DNA from: Acetobacter estunensis
GTDB lineage: Bacteria > Pseudomonadota > Alphaproteobacteria > Acetobacterales > Acetobacteraceae
DNA length: 64,000 nucleotides
Direction: 5' to 3'
Assembly (NCBI RefSeq): GCF_019083805.1
Contig: NZ_JAHRDV010000003.1
Coordinates: 124,001-188,000 of the forward strand
This document shows, piece after piece, positions 55,699 through 64,000 of the stretch. Under the pieces are notes generated by a model. The model was not told the origin of the DNA. It ran no database searches and saw nothing but the letters and a program-made list of their open reading frames with translations. The position numbers were made by a program, and so were the translations under genes. Position 1 is the first letter of the stretch. Each line of letters starts with the position of its first letter.

Positions 55699-56018
55699 CG
55701 ATTTCCTGCAGATTCGCGCTCCCATCTTCATGCCCATGGAAGCGCAGCGCGCCTCCCGCATGAATCAGGAACATCCAGTTCCATAAACACACGCCCGAAC
55801 GCCGCATTACGGCACCCAAACGCCCTCACCTCATTCCAACGCAGCCACTTGCCGCCCCGAGGCTTTGGGCGGAACACGCCTGACTGCCGCGAAAACGCGC
55901 AAAGGAGTCGTCAGGAACGGTGGCAGCCCACGCTAGTGGGACCAGCAGGGGAACTCAACGATTTTCCCTGAACACAGACACGTCGAGAGAGGCGCCTCCC
56001 CCACTCTGTGAACATGCA
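55699..56018. other. Intergenic region between dnaA and rpsT, no origin features seen
   Basis: About 320 bases upstream of dnaA with ordinary base composition. No cluster of TTATCCACA-type DnaA boxes and no AT-rich unwinding element were found, so it does not look like an origin. It should hold the dnaA promoter. Confidence 0.5.
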
Positions 56019-56052
56019 AATGCCCGCTCTCCGTAGGGAGACACGGGCATTC
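56019..56052 (-). terminator. Terminator downstream of rpsT
   Basis: An interrupted inverted repeat, AATGCCCG (56019-56026) with CGGGCATT (56044-56051) plus an inner TCTCC/GGAGA pair, forms a long stem on the minus strand. It lies about 40 bases after the rpsT stop. The T tract is short, so termination may be partial. Confidence 0.65.
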
Positions 56053-56088
56053 ACCAGTTCTACCTTCTGGACCGTATACGGACGACCC

Positions 56089-56358
56089 TCAGGCCGCCGC
56101 AAGCGCCTTGATGCGAGCCGACAGACGGGAAATCTTACGAGCGACCGTGTTGCTGTGCATCACGCCCTTGGTGGCTGCACGCTGGATTTCCGGCTGAGCC
56201 AGCTTCAGGGCCGCATTCGCCTCGTCCTTGTTGCCGCTCGCAATGGCGGTCTCGACCTTCTTGATGAAGGTGCGCACGCGGGACTTACGTGCCGTGTTGC
56301 GAGCAGTACGACGCTCCGTCTGACGGATGCGCTTACGGGCAGATGCGATGTTCGCCAT
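56089..56358 (-). CDS. rpsT: 30S ribosomal protein S20
   Basis: An 89-residue basic, helical ribosomal protein: [36 protein letters not shown] and later [25 protein letters not shown]. The match is full length. Position beside dnaA is common in alphaproteobacteria. A terminator follows. Confidence 0.98.
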   Translation of the reverse strand: MANIASARKRIRQTERRTARNTARKSRVRTFIKKVETAIASGNKDEANAALKLAQPEIQRAATKGVMHSNTVARKISRLSARIKALAAA

Positions 56359-56458
56359 GTTTCTGTGTCTGATCCAGCAAGAAGGTCAATGTGAGTGGGG
56401 ATGCACAGCCGCACCCGCCAAATGAGGTGGCCTCTCTAAGCCACACGCCACCCACACG

Positions 56459-57382
56459 TCAAGCAGACTTCACCTTGACGGCCTTCCGACCGGTCTTTCC
56501 CGCAGAAGCCGCATCTTTATTCACGGATTCCACCTGAAGACGCGGACAGAAGAAAGTGGAGCGGCCCGACTGCGTGATGCGCCGGATTCCGGGACAAACG
56601 GGCTTATCTGCCTCCACCCCGCAGTCAGGGCAGGGCTGCCCCTCACGCCCATAAACCCGCCATGCGTGCTGAAAATAACCCAACTCGCCATCCGGCTGAA
56701 CATAGTCACGCAGACTCGAACCGCCGGCCGCAATGGCCTCCTCCAGCACAGCGCGAACTGCCGCCACAAGCCGGTCGCAGGCTGCGCGGTCCAGCAGAGC
56801 GCTGGAGGTCGCAGGATGGATACGCGCACGGTAGAGCGCTTCGCACACATATATATTACCTAGGCCCGCCACGATGCGCTGATCCAGCAACGCCATCTTA
56901 ATCGGTGTCCTGCGCCCCGCCAGCGCCGATGCGAGAAAGGCGCCCGTGAAAGCCGTCTCCAGCGGTTCAGGCCCCATACTCCCCAGCAGGCAATGACTGT
57001 CTTCGCCTGCGGTCAGCACGATATCCAGCGCGCCGAACCGCCGGGGATCCACCAGTCCAAAGCGCTTCCCGCCTCGTGTGGTGAACGCCACATGTTCATG
57101 CGGCACCGCCACATCATCCGCGGAGCCACCCTCCCCAAGATTGACGCGGCCTGACATTCCCAAGTGCAGCAGGACAGACTGACCGCCCGAAAGACGCATC
57201 AGAATGTATTTTCCACGCCGGCGAAAACTCTCGATGCGTTTGCCTGCAAGCCGATCGGCAAGACCGACAGGCATGGGCCAGCGCAGATCGGGCCGGCGCA
57301 CGGAAGCGGCGGCGATCACGTCACCTTCAAGCGCGGCCTTCATGCCGCGCATCACAGTTTCGACTTCAGGGAGTTCTGGCAT
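56459..57382 (-). CDS. mutM: Formamidopyrimidine-DNA glycosylase with altered zinc finger
   Basis: A 307-residue base-excision repair enzyme that removes 8-oxoguanine. ATG 57382 gives [15 protein letters not shown], with the catalytic Pro2 and Glu3; the frame continues to 57481. The helix-two-turn-helix region has [26 protein letters not shown]. The usual zinc finger is C-x2-C-x16-C-x2-C. Here Cys251 and Cys254 (CPDC) are followed by a longer loop with an extra Cys263 (PVCPG), then Cys279 (FFCPRLQ), while the fourth ligand is Leu282. A Lys-rich tail of about 20 residues follows. It is divergent from ubiE with only 28 bases between start codons. Confidence 0.92.
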   Translation of the reverse strand: MPELPEVETVMRGMKAALEGDVIAAASVRRPDLRWPMPVGLADRLAGKRIESFRRRGKYILMRLSGGQSVLLHLGMSGRVNLGEGGSADDVAVPHEHVAFTTRGGKRFGLVDPRRFGALDIVLTAGEDSHCLLGSMGPEPLETAFTGAFLASALAGRRTPIKMALLDQRIVAGLGNIYVCEALYRARIHPATSSALLDRAACDRLVAAVRAVLEEAIAAGGSSLRDYVQPDGELGYFQHAWRVYGREGQPCPDCGVEADKPVCPGIRRITQSGRSTFFCPRLQVESVNKDAASAGKTGRKAVKVKSA

Positions 57383-57410
57383 GACGACAAAGAGGCTATA
57401 GAGTGTGCCC

Positions 57411-58205
57411 ATGACCGACAATGCCTCCCCCGACCTGCATGCCCCCGCCCCACCGGACGACCTGAGTGGTGCTGACACCACCGATTTCGGCTACCGCGCC
57501 GTCCTGCGCGAGGAGAAGAAGCCCCTCGTACGCGCCGTGTTCGACAGCGTGGCGAATCGCTATGACGTGATGAACGACCTGATGTCGCTGGGTGTGCATC
57601 GTGTCTGGAAGCGCATCTTCAATGCCGAACTCGCCCCCCAGCCTGGTCTGAAACTGCTCGATCTTGCGGGCGGAACGGGTGACGTGACCTTCGGGTGGCT
57701 CGCTGGCGGCGGCGGACCGGCCATCATGACCGACATCAACGTCAACATGCTCTCGGTGGGCCGCGACCGCGCCATCTCTCGTGGTTTTGTCTCGGACCTG
57801 TCCTTTTGTGTGGTGGACGCGGAGCAAATTCCCCTTCCCGACCGCTGTATGGATCGCGTGACCATCTCATTCGGCCTGCGCAACTGCACCGACAAGATGG
57901 CTGTGCTCCGCGAGGCAAGGCGCGTGCTCAAGCCGGGTGGACGCTTCCTCTGCCTCGAATTCTCACGTGTGCAGGTCGCGGCTCTCGCACCGATCTATGA
58001 CGCATGGTCCTTCAAGGTTCTGCCCGCCATGGGCACGCTCGTCGCCAAGGACCGTGAGAGCTACCAGTATCTGGCCGAAAGCATCCGTATGTTCCCCGAT
58101 CAGGAAACGCTCGCGGACATGTTCCGCGAGGCTGGCTTCACGCAAGTGCGTTACACCTCTCTCTCAGGAGGAATCGCGGCCATCCATTCTGGCTGGAGAC
58201 TCTGA
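57411..58205 (+). CDS. ubiE: Demethylmenaquinone/demethylubiquinone C-methyltransferase UbiE
   Basis: A 264-residue SAM-dependent enzyme for ubiquinone synthesis. ATG 57411 is preferred over the in-frame GTG at 57405. It has [26 protein letters not shown], the SAM motif [38 protein letters not shown] and [12 protein letters not shown], then [20 protein letters not shown], all UbiE signatures. Cotranscription with coaBC is likely (three-base gap). Confidence 0.97.
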   Translation: MTDNASPDLHAPAPPDDLSGADTTDFGYRAVLREEKKPLVRAVFDSVANRYDVMNDLMSLGVHRVWKRIFNAELAPQPGLKLLDLAGGTGDVTFGWLAGGGGPAIMTDINVNMLSVGRDRAISRGFVSDLSFCVVDAEQIPLPDRCMDRVTISFGLRNCTDKMAVLREARRVLKPGGRFLCLEFSRVQVAALAPIYDAWSFKVLPAMGTLVAKDRESYQYLAESIRMFPDQETLADMFREAGFTQVRYTSLSGGIAAIHSGWRL

Positions 58206-58208
58206 ACC

Positions 58209-59618
58209 ATGGCCGCTGCCGCACCGGATGACACCATGACTGCCCTGCGTGGGCGCGTGCTTCTGATCGTCGGCGGCGGCATTGCTGCTTACAAAATACT
58301 CGAACTCGTGCGACTGCTCACGGCAGCCCATGTCGATGTGCGCTGCGTGCTCACAAAAGCTGGCACCGAATTCGTAACACCATTCTCGCTTCAGGCTTTG
58401 AGCGGTCATCCGGTGCATCAGGAGCTGTTTTCCCTGACGGACGAGCAGGAGATGGGCCATATCGCCCTGTCCCGCTCGGCTGATCTTCTGGTCGTGGCAC
58501 CGGCCACCGCCGACCTTCTGGCCAAGATGACAGTGGGGCTGGCCAACGATCTGGCGTCCACTCTCCTGCTGGCCACCGACACGCCTGTCCTCGCAGCGCC
58601 CGCCATGAACGTGCGCATGTGGGAACACCCCGCCACCCGCGCCAACGTGGCCACGCTGAAAGCGCGAGGAATCGAATTCATCGGACCGGATGAAGGGGTG
58701 ATGGCCTGCGGGGAATACGGATTCGGACGGCTGGCGGAGCCGCCCGTGCTGCGCGATGCCATCCTTGCGCGGCTCAACATCGCATCGCCCACGTCCGGTT
58801 CAGCAAGACCACACACGTCCTCGACCATGACCTGTACCCGAACAGAAACCGGCTCGTCCTGCGACATCGTTCCCGGCGGGACCGTCGTGCGCTCCTCCGT
58901 AGAGACGACGGTGGACGGCACAACACTGTGGAAGCCGCTTCTTGGCCGCCACGCTCTCGTCACGGCCGGTCCAACGCATGAACCGATCGACCCGGTGCGC
59001 TATCTCGGCAACCGCTCTTCCGGCCTTCAGGGGTACGCCATTGCGGAAGCATTGGCCGCTCTGGGAGCGCGCGTCACACTTGTCAGCGGTCCCACCAATC
59101 TGCTGGCTCCCGCGGGCGTGACACTCCGGCGCGTGGAAACAGCTCTGGAAATGGAGCAGGCCGTGAGGGACGCGCTCCCCGCCGATATTGCCGTCTGCGC
59201 CGCGGCTGTGGCGGACTGGCGAGTGACGAATGCCGTCACCTCCAAAATCAAGAAAAGCGCGGACACCACGCCGCCTTCTCTGCATCTTGTACCCAACCCG
59301 GACATTCTCGCGGCTCTCTCCGCGCCCGGCCCGCACAGACCTTCTCTTGTGGTGGGTTTCGCCGCCGAGACGGACGATGTGGAAGCCAACGCCATCGCCA
59401 AACGCAAACGCAAGGGCTGCGACTGGATCGTGGCCAATGACGTGTCGGTCGGCACGAACGTGATGGGCGGGACGGAAAACACAGTACTTCTCATCACATC
59501 CGATGGCGTGGAACACTGGCCACGCATGACCAAGACCGATCTTGCCCTCAGGCTGGCGCGCCGCATCGCACGCCGCTTCGGCGCACCCGCCCTTTCTGCC
59601 GATGGAGACATGAACTGA
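58209..59618 (+). CDS. coaBC: Bifunctional phosphopantothenoylcysteine decarboxylase/phosphopantothenate-cysteine ligase
   Basis: A 469-residue enzyme for coenzyme A synthesis. The N-terminal CoaC flavoprotein domain has [55 protein letters not shown] and [13 protein letters not shown] with its catalytic Cys. The C-terminal CoaB domain has [27 protein letters not shown] and GFAAETDD. A linker of about 50 residues, rich in Thr/Ser, joins the two domains (near residues 195-240). The dut gene follows by 43 bases. Confidence 0.97.
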   Translation: MAAAAPDDTMTALRGRVLLIVGGGIAAYKILELVRLLTAAHVDVRCVLTKAGTEFVTPFSLQALSGHPVHQELFSLTDEQEMGHIALSRSADLLVVAPATADLLAKMTVGLANDLASTLLLATDTPVLAAPAMNVRMWEHPATRANVATLKARGIEFIGPDEGVMACGEYGFGRLAEPPVLRDAILARLNIASPTSGSARPHTSSTMTCTRTETGSSCDIVPGGTVVRSSVETTVDGTTLWKPLLGRHALVTAGPTHEPIDPVRYLGNRSSGLQGYAIAEALAALGARVTLVSGPTNLLAPAGVTLRRVETALEMEQAVRDALPADIAVCAAAVADWRVTNAVTSKIKKSADTTPPSLHLVPNPDILAALSAPGPHRPSLVVGFAAETDDVEANAIAKRKRKGCDWIVANDVSVGTNVMGGTENTVLLITSDGVEHWPRMTKTDLALRLARRIARRFGAPALSADGDMN

Positions 59619-59661
59619 TGCCGTCTTTCGGCTCTCCCCTCGTTCCGGCCCCTCATCTCGT

Positions 59662-60126
59662 ATGAGCGCGCAAAACATCCGCGTGGCCGTCCAGCGGCTG
59701 CCCCATGCCCACGATCTTCCTCTGCCGACTTATGCCACGGCGGGCGCGGCGGGCATGGATTTCGTAGCCGCCGTGGACGCACCCGTGACCATTCTGCCCG
59801 GCGGACGGGCACTGATCCCGACGGGGCTGTGCATCGCCCTCCCACCCGGCTTCGAGTTGCAACTGCGTCCGCGCTCGGGGCTGGCGCTCAAGCATGGCAT
59901 CACCCTGCCCAACGCCCCCGGCACCATTGACGAAGATTATCGCGGCGAGATCGGCGTAATCGTAATGAACGCCGGACAGGAGCGCTTTACCGTGGAGCGC
60001 GGCATGCGCATCGCTCAGGGCGTGCTCGCCCCCGTTTTCCGCGCGACATGGAACGAGACGGACAATCTCGACGCGACAGCGCGCGGCGCAGGCGGCTTTG
60101 GCAGCACCGGCACACAAACGCCCTGA
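59662..60126 (+). CDS. dut: dUTP diphosphatase
   Basis: A 154-residue trimeric dUTPase that keeps uracil out of DNA. The five motifs are visible: [33 protein letters not shown] (catalytic Asp/Tyr region), [13 protein letters not shown] and [10 protein letters not shown] at the C-terminus. Third gene of the ubiE-coaBC-dut group. Confidence 0.97.
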   Translation: MSAQNIRVAVQRLPHAHDLPLPTYATAGAAGMDFVAAVDAPVTILPGGRALIPTGLCIALPPGFELQLRPRSGLALKHGITLPNAPGTIDEDYRGEIGVIVMNAGQERFTVERGMRIAQGVLAPVFRATWNETDNLDATARGAGGFGSTGTQTP

Positions 60127-60187
60127 ACGGACACCTCCGCACGGAGCATCAGGAGATGAGTGAAACAGCCCGAAAGCAGCGACCGGC

Positions 60188-61948
60188 ATGACCGACGATG
60201 GTTATTCCGCCGAAGCTGAACCTCCACATCCACCGCGCACCCGCGACCGGCTCGCCATGGCGGCCTGCCTGTCTGGGATTCTGATCGCCATCGGTGCCTT
60301 TGCAGCCCGGATGGACACCCTTCCGGCTCATCCCTTCTCCCTCCACGCGGATGACCCTTCGCTCCCGGCCATGCTGGAGGCCGTCGACATAACCGGCCTG
60401 CGGATCGTCGGTTGCCTGATCCTTGCATTTAGCTTCTCGCTCGGCTGCCTTGCTCTCACCACAGGCAGCACTTTCCGCCGTCATACCGCGCTCCGTGCGC
60501 TCGACATGCTCAGTTTTGTGCCGGTTTGCGGGCTTGCGGCCCTAGGCGTTCCGCTTGTCTTTGGACCGTCCCTCCTGCCTTTCGATGCACGGATGGCGGG
60601 CGAACTGCTCATCGATGGCGTAGGTGCCGCAGCCCTTTCCTTTCCCGTGGCCTCTGCCGTGCTGCGCGCACGCGATACGCTGCCGATTCCCCTCATGATG
60701 GTCACACAGGGATTCAGACTGCGCGCGTGGCCTTCATTCTGGCGGCTTCATGTTCCTTTCGTCATGCCGGCCCTTGCGCACGCCACCGTCCGCGCCATGC
60801 CACAGACATGGACCGGACTTGTACTGGCGGAAATGGTGGTGGAGTTTCATACGCTCCCGGTGGCGCAGGGACTGGGCGCACAAGCCGCCGCCGCAATGGA
60901 GCATGAGGACATCGCTCGTCTGGGTGTCCTCATTGGCTTGACAGCCGTGCTTGTGGGATTGATCGACCACCTGCTGATCCGGCCTTTCCGTCGCTGGTCT
61001 GGCCGTTTCGAGGAACATGGCCGCAGCATCGAAGCGGGCCTTGTACGCCTCCTCAAGCGCTTTGCTCCAACCCGGCTCCTCTTCGAGGGACTGACGCACC
61101 TCATGGAAGCCGCTGGCACCCTGCCGCTGGGCGCACGTCCGGTGGCGCACAAGCTAAGCCTTTCCCGCAACCTGTCCGTGCTGGAATCGGTGCCGTGGAT
61201 AGCGGGGCTGTGCGGATTGGCTCTCGCGCTGTTCATTGGCCCGTCTTTTCACGTGCTGAAAACGATTGGCGTCATCCTCACAGCGTGCCTTGCCAGTGTA
61301 GTGGCCCTTGCGGCGTTGCTCGCCCTGAACTCGCTGGTCTGGCTGCCTCTCTCTTTCTGGCTGGCGGGACGGTCGAAAAAAATCGCGACGCCCCTTCTGG
61401 CCGCCGCGCGCTTTCTTATCCTCTTTCCCGTCTTTCTGCTGTTTCCTCCCATCATGACGGCCGCAGGTCCATTCTCCGCCCTTGTCCCGTTCCTGTTCTT
61501 CGGCTTTCCATCGATCCTGCTTCTCCGACTGAGCGAGAGCGCACGCCTGTTTCCTCGCTCTTTTCTCGATGTCATGCGGGTCTATCGTATTCCTCCCCGT
61601 CTGAGATGGATGCGGATCATCCTGCCGGGTCTTCGTCCGGCATGGATCGTGGGGTGCCGTCGGGCCTCCTTCTGGATGTGGAACGCCTCCATCGCGGCGG
61701 CCGTGACGGTATGGGGCGAGCGCACGTTTGACGGAGGTTTCGGGATCGGCAGTCAGGTCGCCACGGCGCTAAGAGACGAAGATCCGCTTGCCGGAACCTG
61801 CGCTCTGGCCGCCATCACCTTTCTTGCCGTGCTGTGCGATGAAGGATTACGCCGCACACCGGGACCGGGCTTGGCATTCCAGCCCGATGAAGACACCAGC
61901 CAGCGTACACAGGCGTCTGTGAACGACCTGCCGCCAGCCGCTCTCTGA
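60188..61948 (+). CDS. ABC transporter permease with two fused permease domains
   Basis: A 586-residue inner-membrane protein with about twelve hydrophobic segments in two halves (about residues 20-265 and 325-565). Each half has an EAA-like loop: SFWRLHVPFVMPALAHATV in the first and RWMRIILPGLRPAWIVG in the second. Fused importers of this form include iron(III)- and thiamine-type permeases, and there is some likeness to sulfonate-type ones. No ATPase or binding protein gene is adjacent, so substrate and partners are unknown. It starts 62 bases after dut. Confidence 0.82.
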   Translation: MTDDGYSAEAEPPHPPRTRDRLAMAACLSGILIAIGAFAARMDTLPAHPFSLHADDPSLPAMLEAVDITGLRIVGCLILAFSFSLGCLALTTGSTFRRHTALRALDMLSFVPVCGLAALGVPLVFGPSLLPFDARMAGELLIDGVGAAALSFPVASAVLRARDTLPIPLMMVTQGFRLRAWPSFWRLHVPFVMPALAHATVRAMPQTWTGLVLAEMVVEFHTLPVAQGLGAQAAAAMEHEDIARLGVLIGLTAVLVGLIDHLLIRPFRRWSGRFEEHGRSIEAGLVRLLKRFAPTRLLFEGLTHLMEAAGTLPLGARPVAHKLSLSRNLSVLESVPWIAGLCGLALALFIGPSFHVLKTIGVILTACLASVVALAALLALNSLVWLPLSFWLAGRSKKIATPLLAAARFLILFPVFLLFPPIMTAAGPFSALVPFLFFGFPSILLLRLSESARLFPRSFLDVMRVYRIPPRLRWMRIILPGLRPAWIVGCRRASFWMWNASIAAAVTVWGERTFDGGFGIGSQVATALRDEDPLAGTCALAAITFLAVLCDEGLRRTPGPGLAFQPDEDTSQRTQASVNDLPPAAL

Positions 61949-62027
61949 AAGGCCTCACTTCGCGTGTTGCACCTGCTCTTCAAAGGGGGCATGGTCCGCC
62001 CGTCTTTTCAAACCTTGGGGGAGCACC

Positions 62028-62831
62028 ATGGAGGGCAAGCCGTCACGCCGCGAGATCATCCTGCATGATGAGGCGGATTTCGCCGGATTGCGGGCCGCAG
62101 GCAAGCTGGCCGCCGAAACACTGGACATGATCACCGATCATGTCCGCATCGGTGTCACGACCGAGGAACTGAACACCCTCATCCACGATTTCACGCTGAA
62201 AAACGGCGCCACACCGGCCACGCTGAATTATCGCGGCTATCCCAAATCGTGCTGCATCTCCATCAACCATGTTGTCTGTCATGGCATTCCGGGTGACCGC
62301 AAACTCGTGGACGGCGACATCCTCAATATCGATGTCACATCCATCCTCGATGGCTGGTACGGCGACAGCAGCCGGATGTACACGGTCGGCAAAACGCCCA
62401 TCAAAGCGCAGAAGCTGATCGATGTGACTTATGACGCCACGATGGCCGGCATTGCCGCCGTGCGTCCCGGCGCAACGCTGGGCGATATCGGTTATGCCAT
62501 CCAGACACTGGCGGAAAAGAACCGCTTCGGCGTAGTGCGGGATTTCTGCGGACACGGTATCGGGCGCACCTTTCACGCGGCTCCCAACGTGCTGCATTAC
62601 GGTCGTCCGGGCGAAGGACTGAAGCTGGAAGCCGGAATGGTTTTCACCATCGAGCCGATGCTCAACATCGGCAAGCCGGATGTGAAAATTCTCGATGATG
62701 GCTGGACAGCCGTTACCCGCGATCGGACGCTCTCGGCCCAGTTCGAGCACATGATCGGTGTGACGAAAGACGGCTGCGAAATCTTCACCCTCTCCCCGAA
62801 AGGCTACACCCGACCGCCTTACAAGGATTGA
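62028..62831 (+). CDS. map: Methionine aminopeptidase, type I
   Basis: A 267-residue enzyme that removes the initiator Met from nascent proteins. GGGGGAG precedes the start by four bases. The dinuclear metal site is intact: Asp in ILNIDVTSIL and in GWYGDSSRMY, His in GHGIGRTFHAAPNVLHY, Glu in FTIEPML and Glu in AQFEHMIGVT. SCCISINHVVCHGIPG is typical of type I. The ggt-like gene starts five bases after the stop. Confidence 0.97.
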   Translation: MEGKPSRREIILHDEADFAGLRAAGKLAAETLDMITDHVRIGVTTEELNTLIHDFTLKNGATPATLNYRGYPKSCCISINHVVCHGIPGDRKLVDGDILNIDVTSILDGWYGDSSRMYTVGKTPIKAQKLIDVTYDATMAGIAAVRPGATLGDIGYAIQTLAEKNRFGVVRDFCGHGIGRTFHAAPNVLHYGRPGEGLKLEAGMVFTIEPMLNIGKPDVKILDDGWTAVTRDRTLSAQFEHMIGVTKDGCEIFTLSPKGYTRPPYKD

Positions 62832-62835
62832 CGTC

Positions 62836-64000
62836 ATGAGCCTGCCGGCCCCCACCCTCCTCACAAATCGTCCGCTTCTGCGAGTAGTGGCTTCATGGTT
62901 GGGTGTCGGGGTTTTGGCTTGCGCCTCCGTAACCACCGGTTACGCGGCGCAGGCTCCGGTGGCAGGCGCGCCCGATCCTCTCGCTTATGAAGCTACACGC
63001 ACGACGACACCGACAGTCGGCCCGGCGTACGGTGCGCATGGAATGGTCGTGTCCGCGCAACATCTCGCCTCGGAAGTGGGCGCACGCATCCTCGCCAACG
63101 GAGGCAACGCCGCCGACGCTGCTGTGGCCATGGGATATGCACTGGCCGTGGTCTATCCGGCGGCAGGCAATATCGGCGGCGGCGGCTTCATGGTCCTGCG
63201 CCCCCCGCATGAAGATCCCCTTTTCATTAATTTCCGCGAGCGGGCGCCACTCGCCGCCACACCCACCATGTTTCAGGACGCGCAAGGCCATGTCCGCCCC
63301 GGTGAATCCGTGCTGGGCTGGAAAGCGGTGGCGGTTCCGGGAACAGTGGCCGGACTGGATTATGTTCACGCACGATGGGGAAAACTCTCACGTCAGAAAG
63401 TGATGGAACCGGCCATCCGCCTTGCCCGCGAAGGTTTCCGTCTGGAAGAAGGCGACGTCGCACTCCTACGGACCGCGGATACCGAGTTCAAAGCCGATCC
63501 GGTGCTGCGCCCCATTTTCACCCGACCGAACGGCGCCTCTCTCGAAGTGGGCGACCGGCTTGTACAGCGTAATCTGGCCCATTCGCTGTCCCTCATCGCC
63601 CACCAAGGCCCGGATACCTTTTATCGTGGCGAGATTTCCCGACGCATTGTGGAGGCCAGCACACAGAACGACGGTCTGCTGAGTGCCGCCGATTTTTCCA
63701 GCTACCGCCCTACTGTTTCAGCCCCCCTGACCTGCTTTTACCGCGGCTATCGCATCGACACCGCACCACCACCCAGCGGCGGCGGCATCGCCCTTTGCGA
63801 GATGCTGGACATTCTCTCGGGCTATGACCTGAAGAGCGAAGGTCTGCACAGTGCCATCGCCCTGCATCAGGAAATCGAGGCGATGCGTCACGCCTATTCC
63901 GACCGACGCGATCTGGGGGATCCGGCATTCGTGGCCAACCCCATCGCGCATCTGCTCGACGCGGACTACGCGGCGCAGATCCGCAAGGCCATTCCCGTTG
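62836..64000 (+). CDS. ggt: Gamma-glutamyltransferase, 5' part (cut by window edge)
   Basis: A frame open from ATG 62836 to the window end (388 codons). An N-terminal hydrophobic signal (ASWLGVGVLACASVTTGYAAQA) is followed by the large-subunit pattern: GMVVSAQHLASEVGARILANGGNAADAAVAMGYALAVVYP, GNIGGGGFMVL, INFRERAP, ESVLGWKAVAVPGTVAGL, and APPPSGGGIALCEMLDIL. The enzyme acts in the periplasm on glutathione and gamma-glutamyl compounds after self-cleavage. The catalytic Thr that begins the small subunit lies beyond the window. Likely coupled with map. Confidence 0.93.
   Translation, partial: MSLPAPTLLTNRPLLRVVASWLGVGVLACASVTTGYAAQAPVAGAPDPLAYEATRTTTPTVGPAYGAHGMVVSAQHLASEVGARILANGGNAADAAVAMGYALAVVYPAAGNIGGGGFMVLRPPHEDPLFINFRERAPLAATPTMFQDAQGHVRPGESVLGWKAVAVPGTVAGLDYVHARWGKLSRQKVMEPAIRLAREGFRLEEGDVALLRTADTEFKADPVLRPIFTRPNGASLEVGDRLVQRNLAHSLSLIAHQGPDTFYRGEISRRIVEASTQNDGLLSAADFSSYRPTVSAPLTCFYRGYRIDTAPPPSGGGIALCEMLDILSGYDLKSEGLHSAIALHQEIEAMRHAYSDRRDLGDPAFVANPIAHLLDADYAAQIRKAIPV

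Overview
The window is GC-rich and gene-dense and looks like the chromosome of an alphaproteobacterium. The family set (alphaproteobacterial gyrB/dnaA/recF, short-form HisG, maf/RNase E-G-like/yacG block, TonB-coupled receptors, Kup) points most to the Acetobacteraceae (acetic acid bacteria). This is inferred from protein families and gene order only; no rRNA gene is present. No insertion sequence, integrase, prophage or CRISPR array was seen.

Region 1 (1-32255) is dominated by organosulfur scavenging. A tail of a DODA-type ring-opening dioxygenase, a YceI protein and an atypical aquaporin come first. Then a minus-strand operon (LysR regulator, peroxiredoxin-like protein, flavin reductase, Tat-exported binding protein, permease, ATPase) diverges from a plus-strand operon (flavin-dependent monooxygenase, 2-hydroxyacid dehydrogenase, class II aldolase, cupin thiol dioxygenase, four-domain rhodanese). 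A TonB-dependent receptor, an orphan sulfonate-type binding protein, a ferredoxin/FAD oxidoreductase pair resembling AprB/AprA, a nitroreductase and an alpha/beta hydrolase follow. Next come an exbB-exbD-exbD-tonB operon, an acyl-CoA-dehydrogenase-fold monooxygenase candidate, a second complete SsuABC-like transporter, a second flavin monooxygenase paralogue, a second TonB receptor and a royal-jelly/Yellow-type protein. A coherent reading is outer-membrane TonB-gated uptake, ABC import across the inner membrane, FMNH2-dependent desulfonation, and handling of released sulfur by thiol dioxygenase and rhodanese. The substrate is not known from sequence.

Region 2 (32275-47657) is mostly housekeeping: tRNA hydroxylase TrhO, a Wzm/Wzt-type polysaccharide exporter, a lytic transglycosylase with SPOR domain, a secreted peroxiredoxin, HemW, Kup, the PLP protein YggS, a glycosyltransferase, hisG-hisD-infA-maf-(RNase E/G-like)-yacG and tRNA-Phe.

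Region 3 (47658-49231) is a short AT-rich insertion-like interval with two unrecognised ORFs between tRNA-Phe and gyrB.

Region 4 (49232-64000) holds the replication cluster gyrB-recF-dnaN-dnaA on the minus strand, then rpsT and mutM (minus), and ubiE-coaBC-dut, a fused double-domain ABC permease, map and the start of a gamma-glutamyltransferase (plus). No DnaA-box cluster was found beside dnaA, so the origin is probably outside this window.
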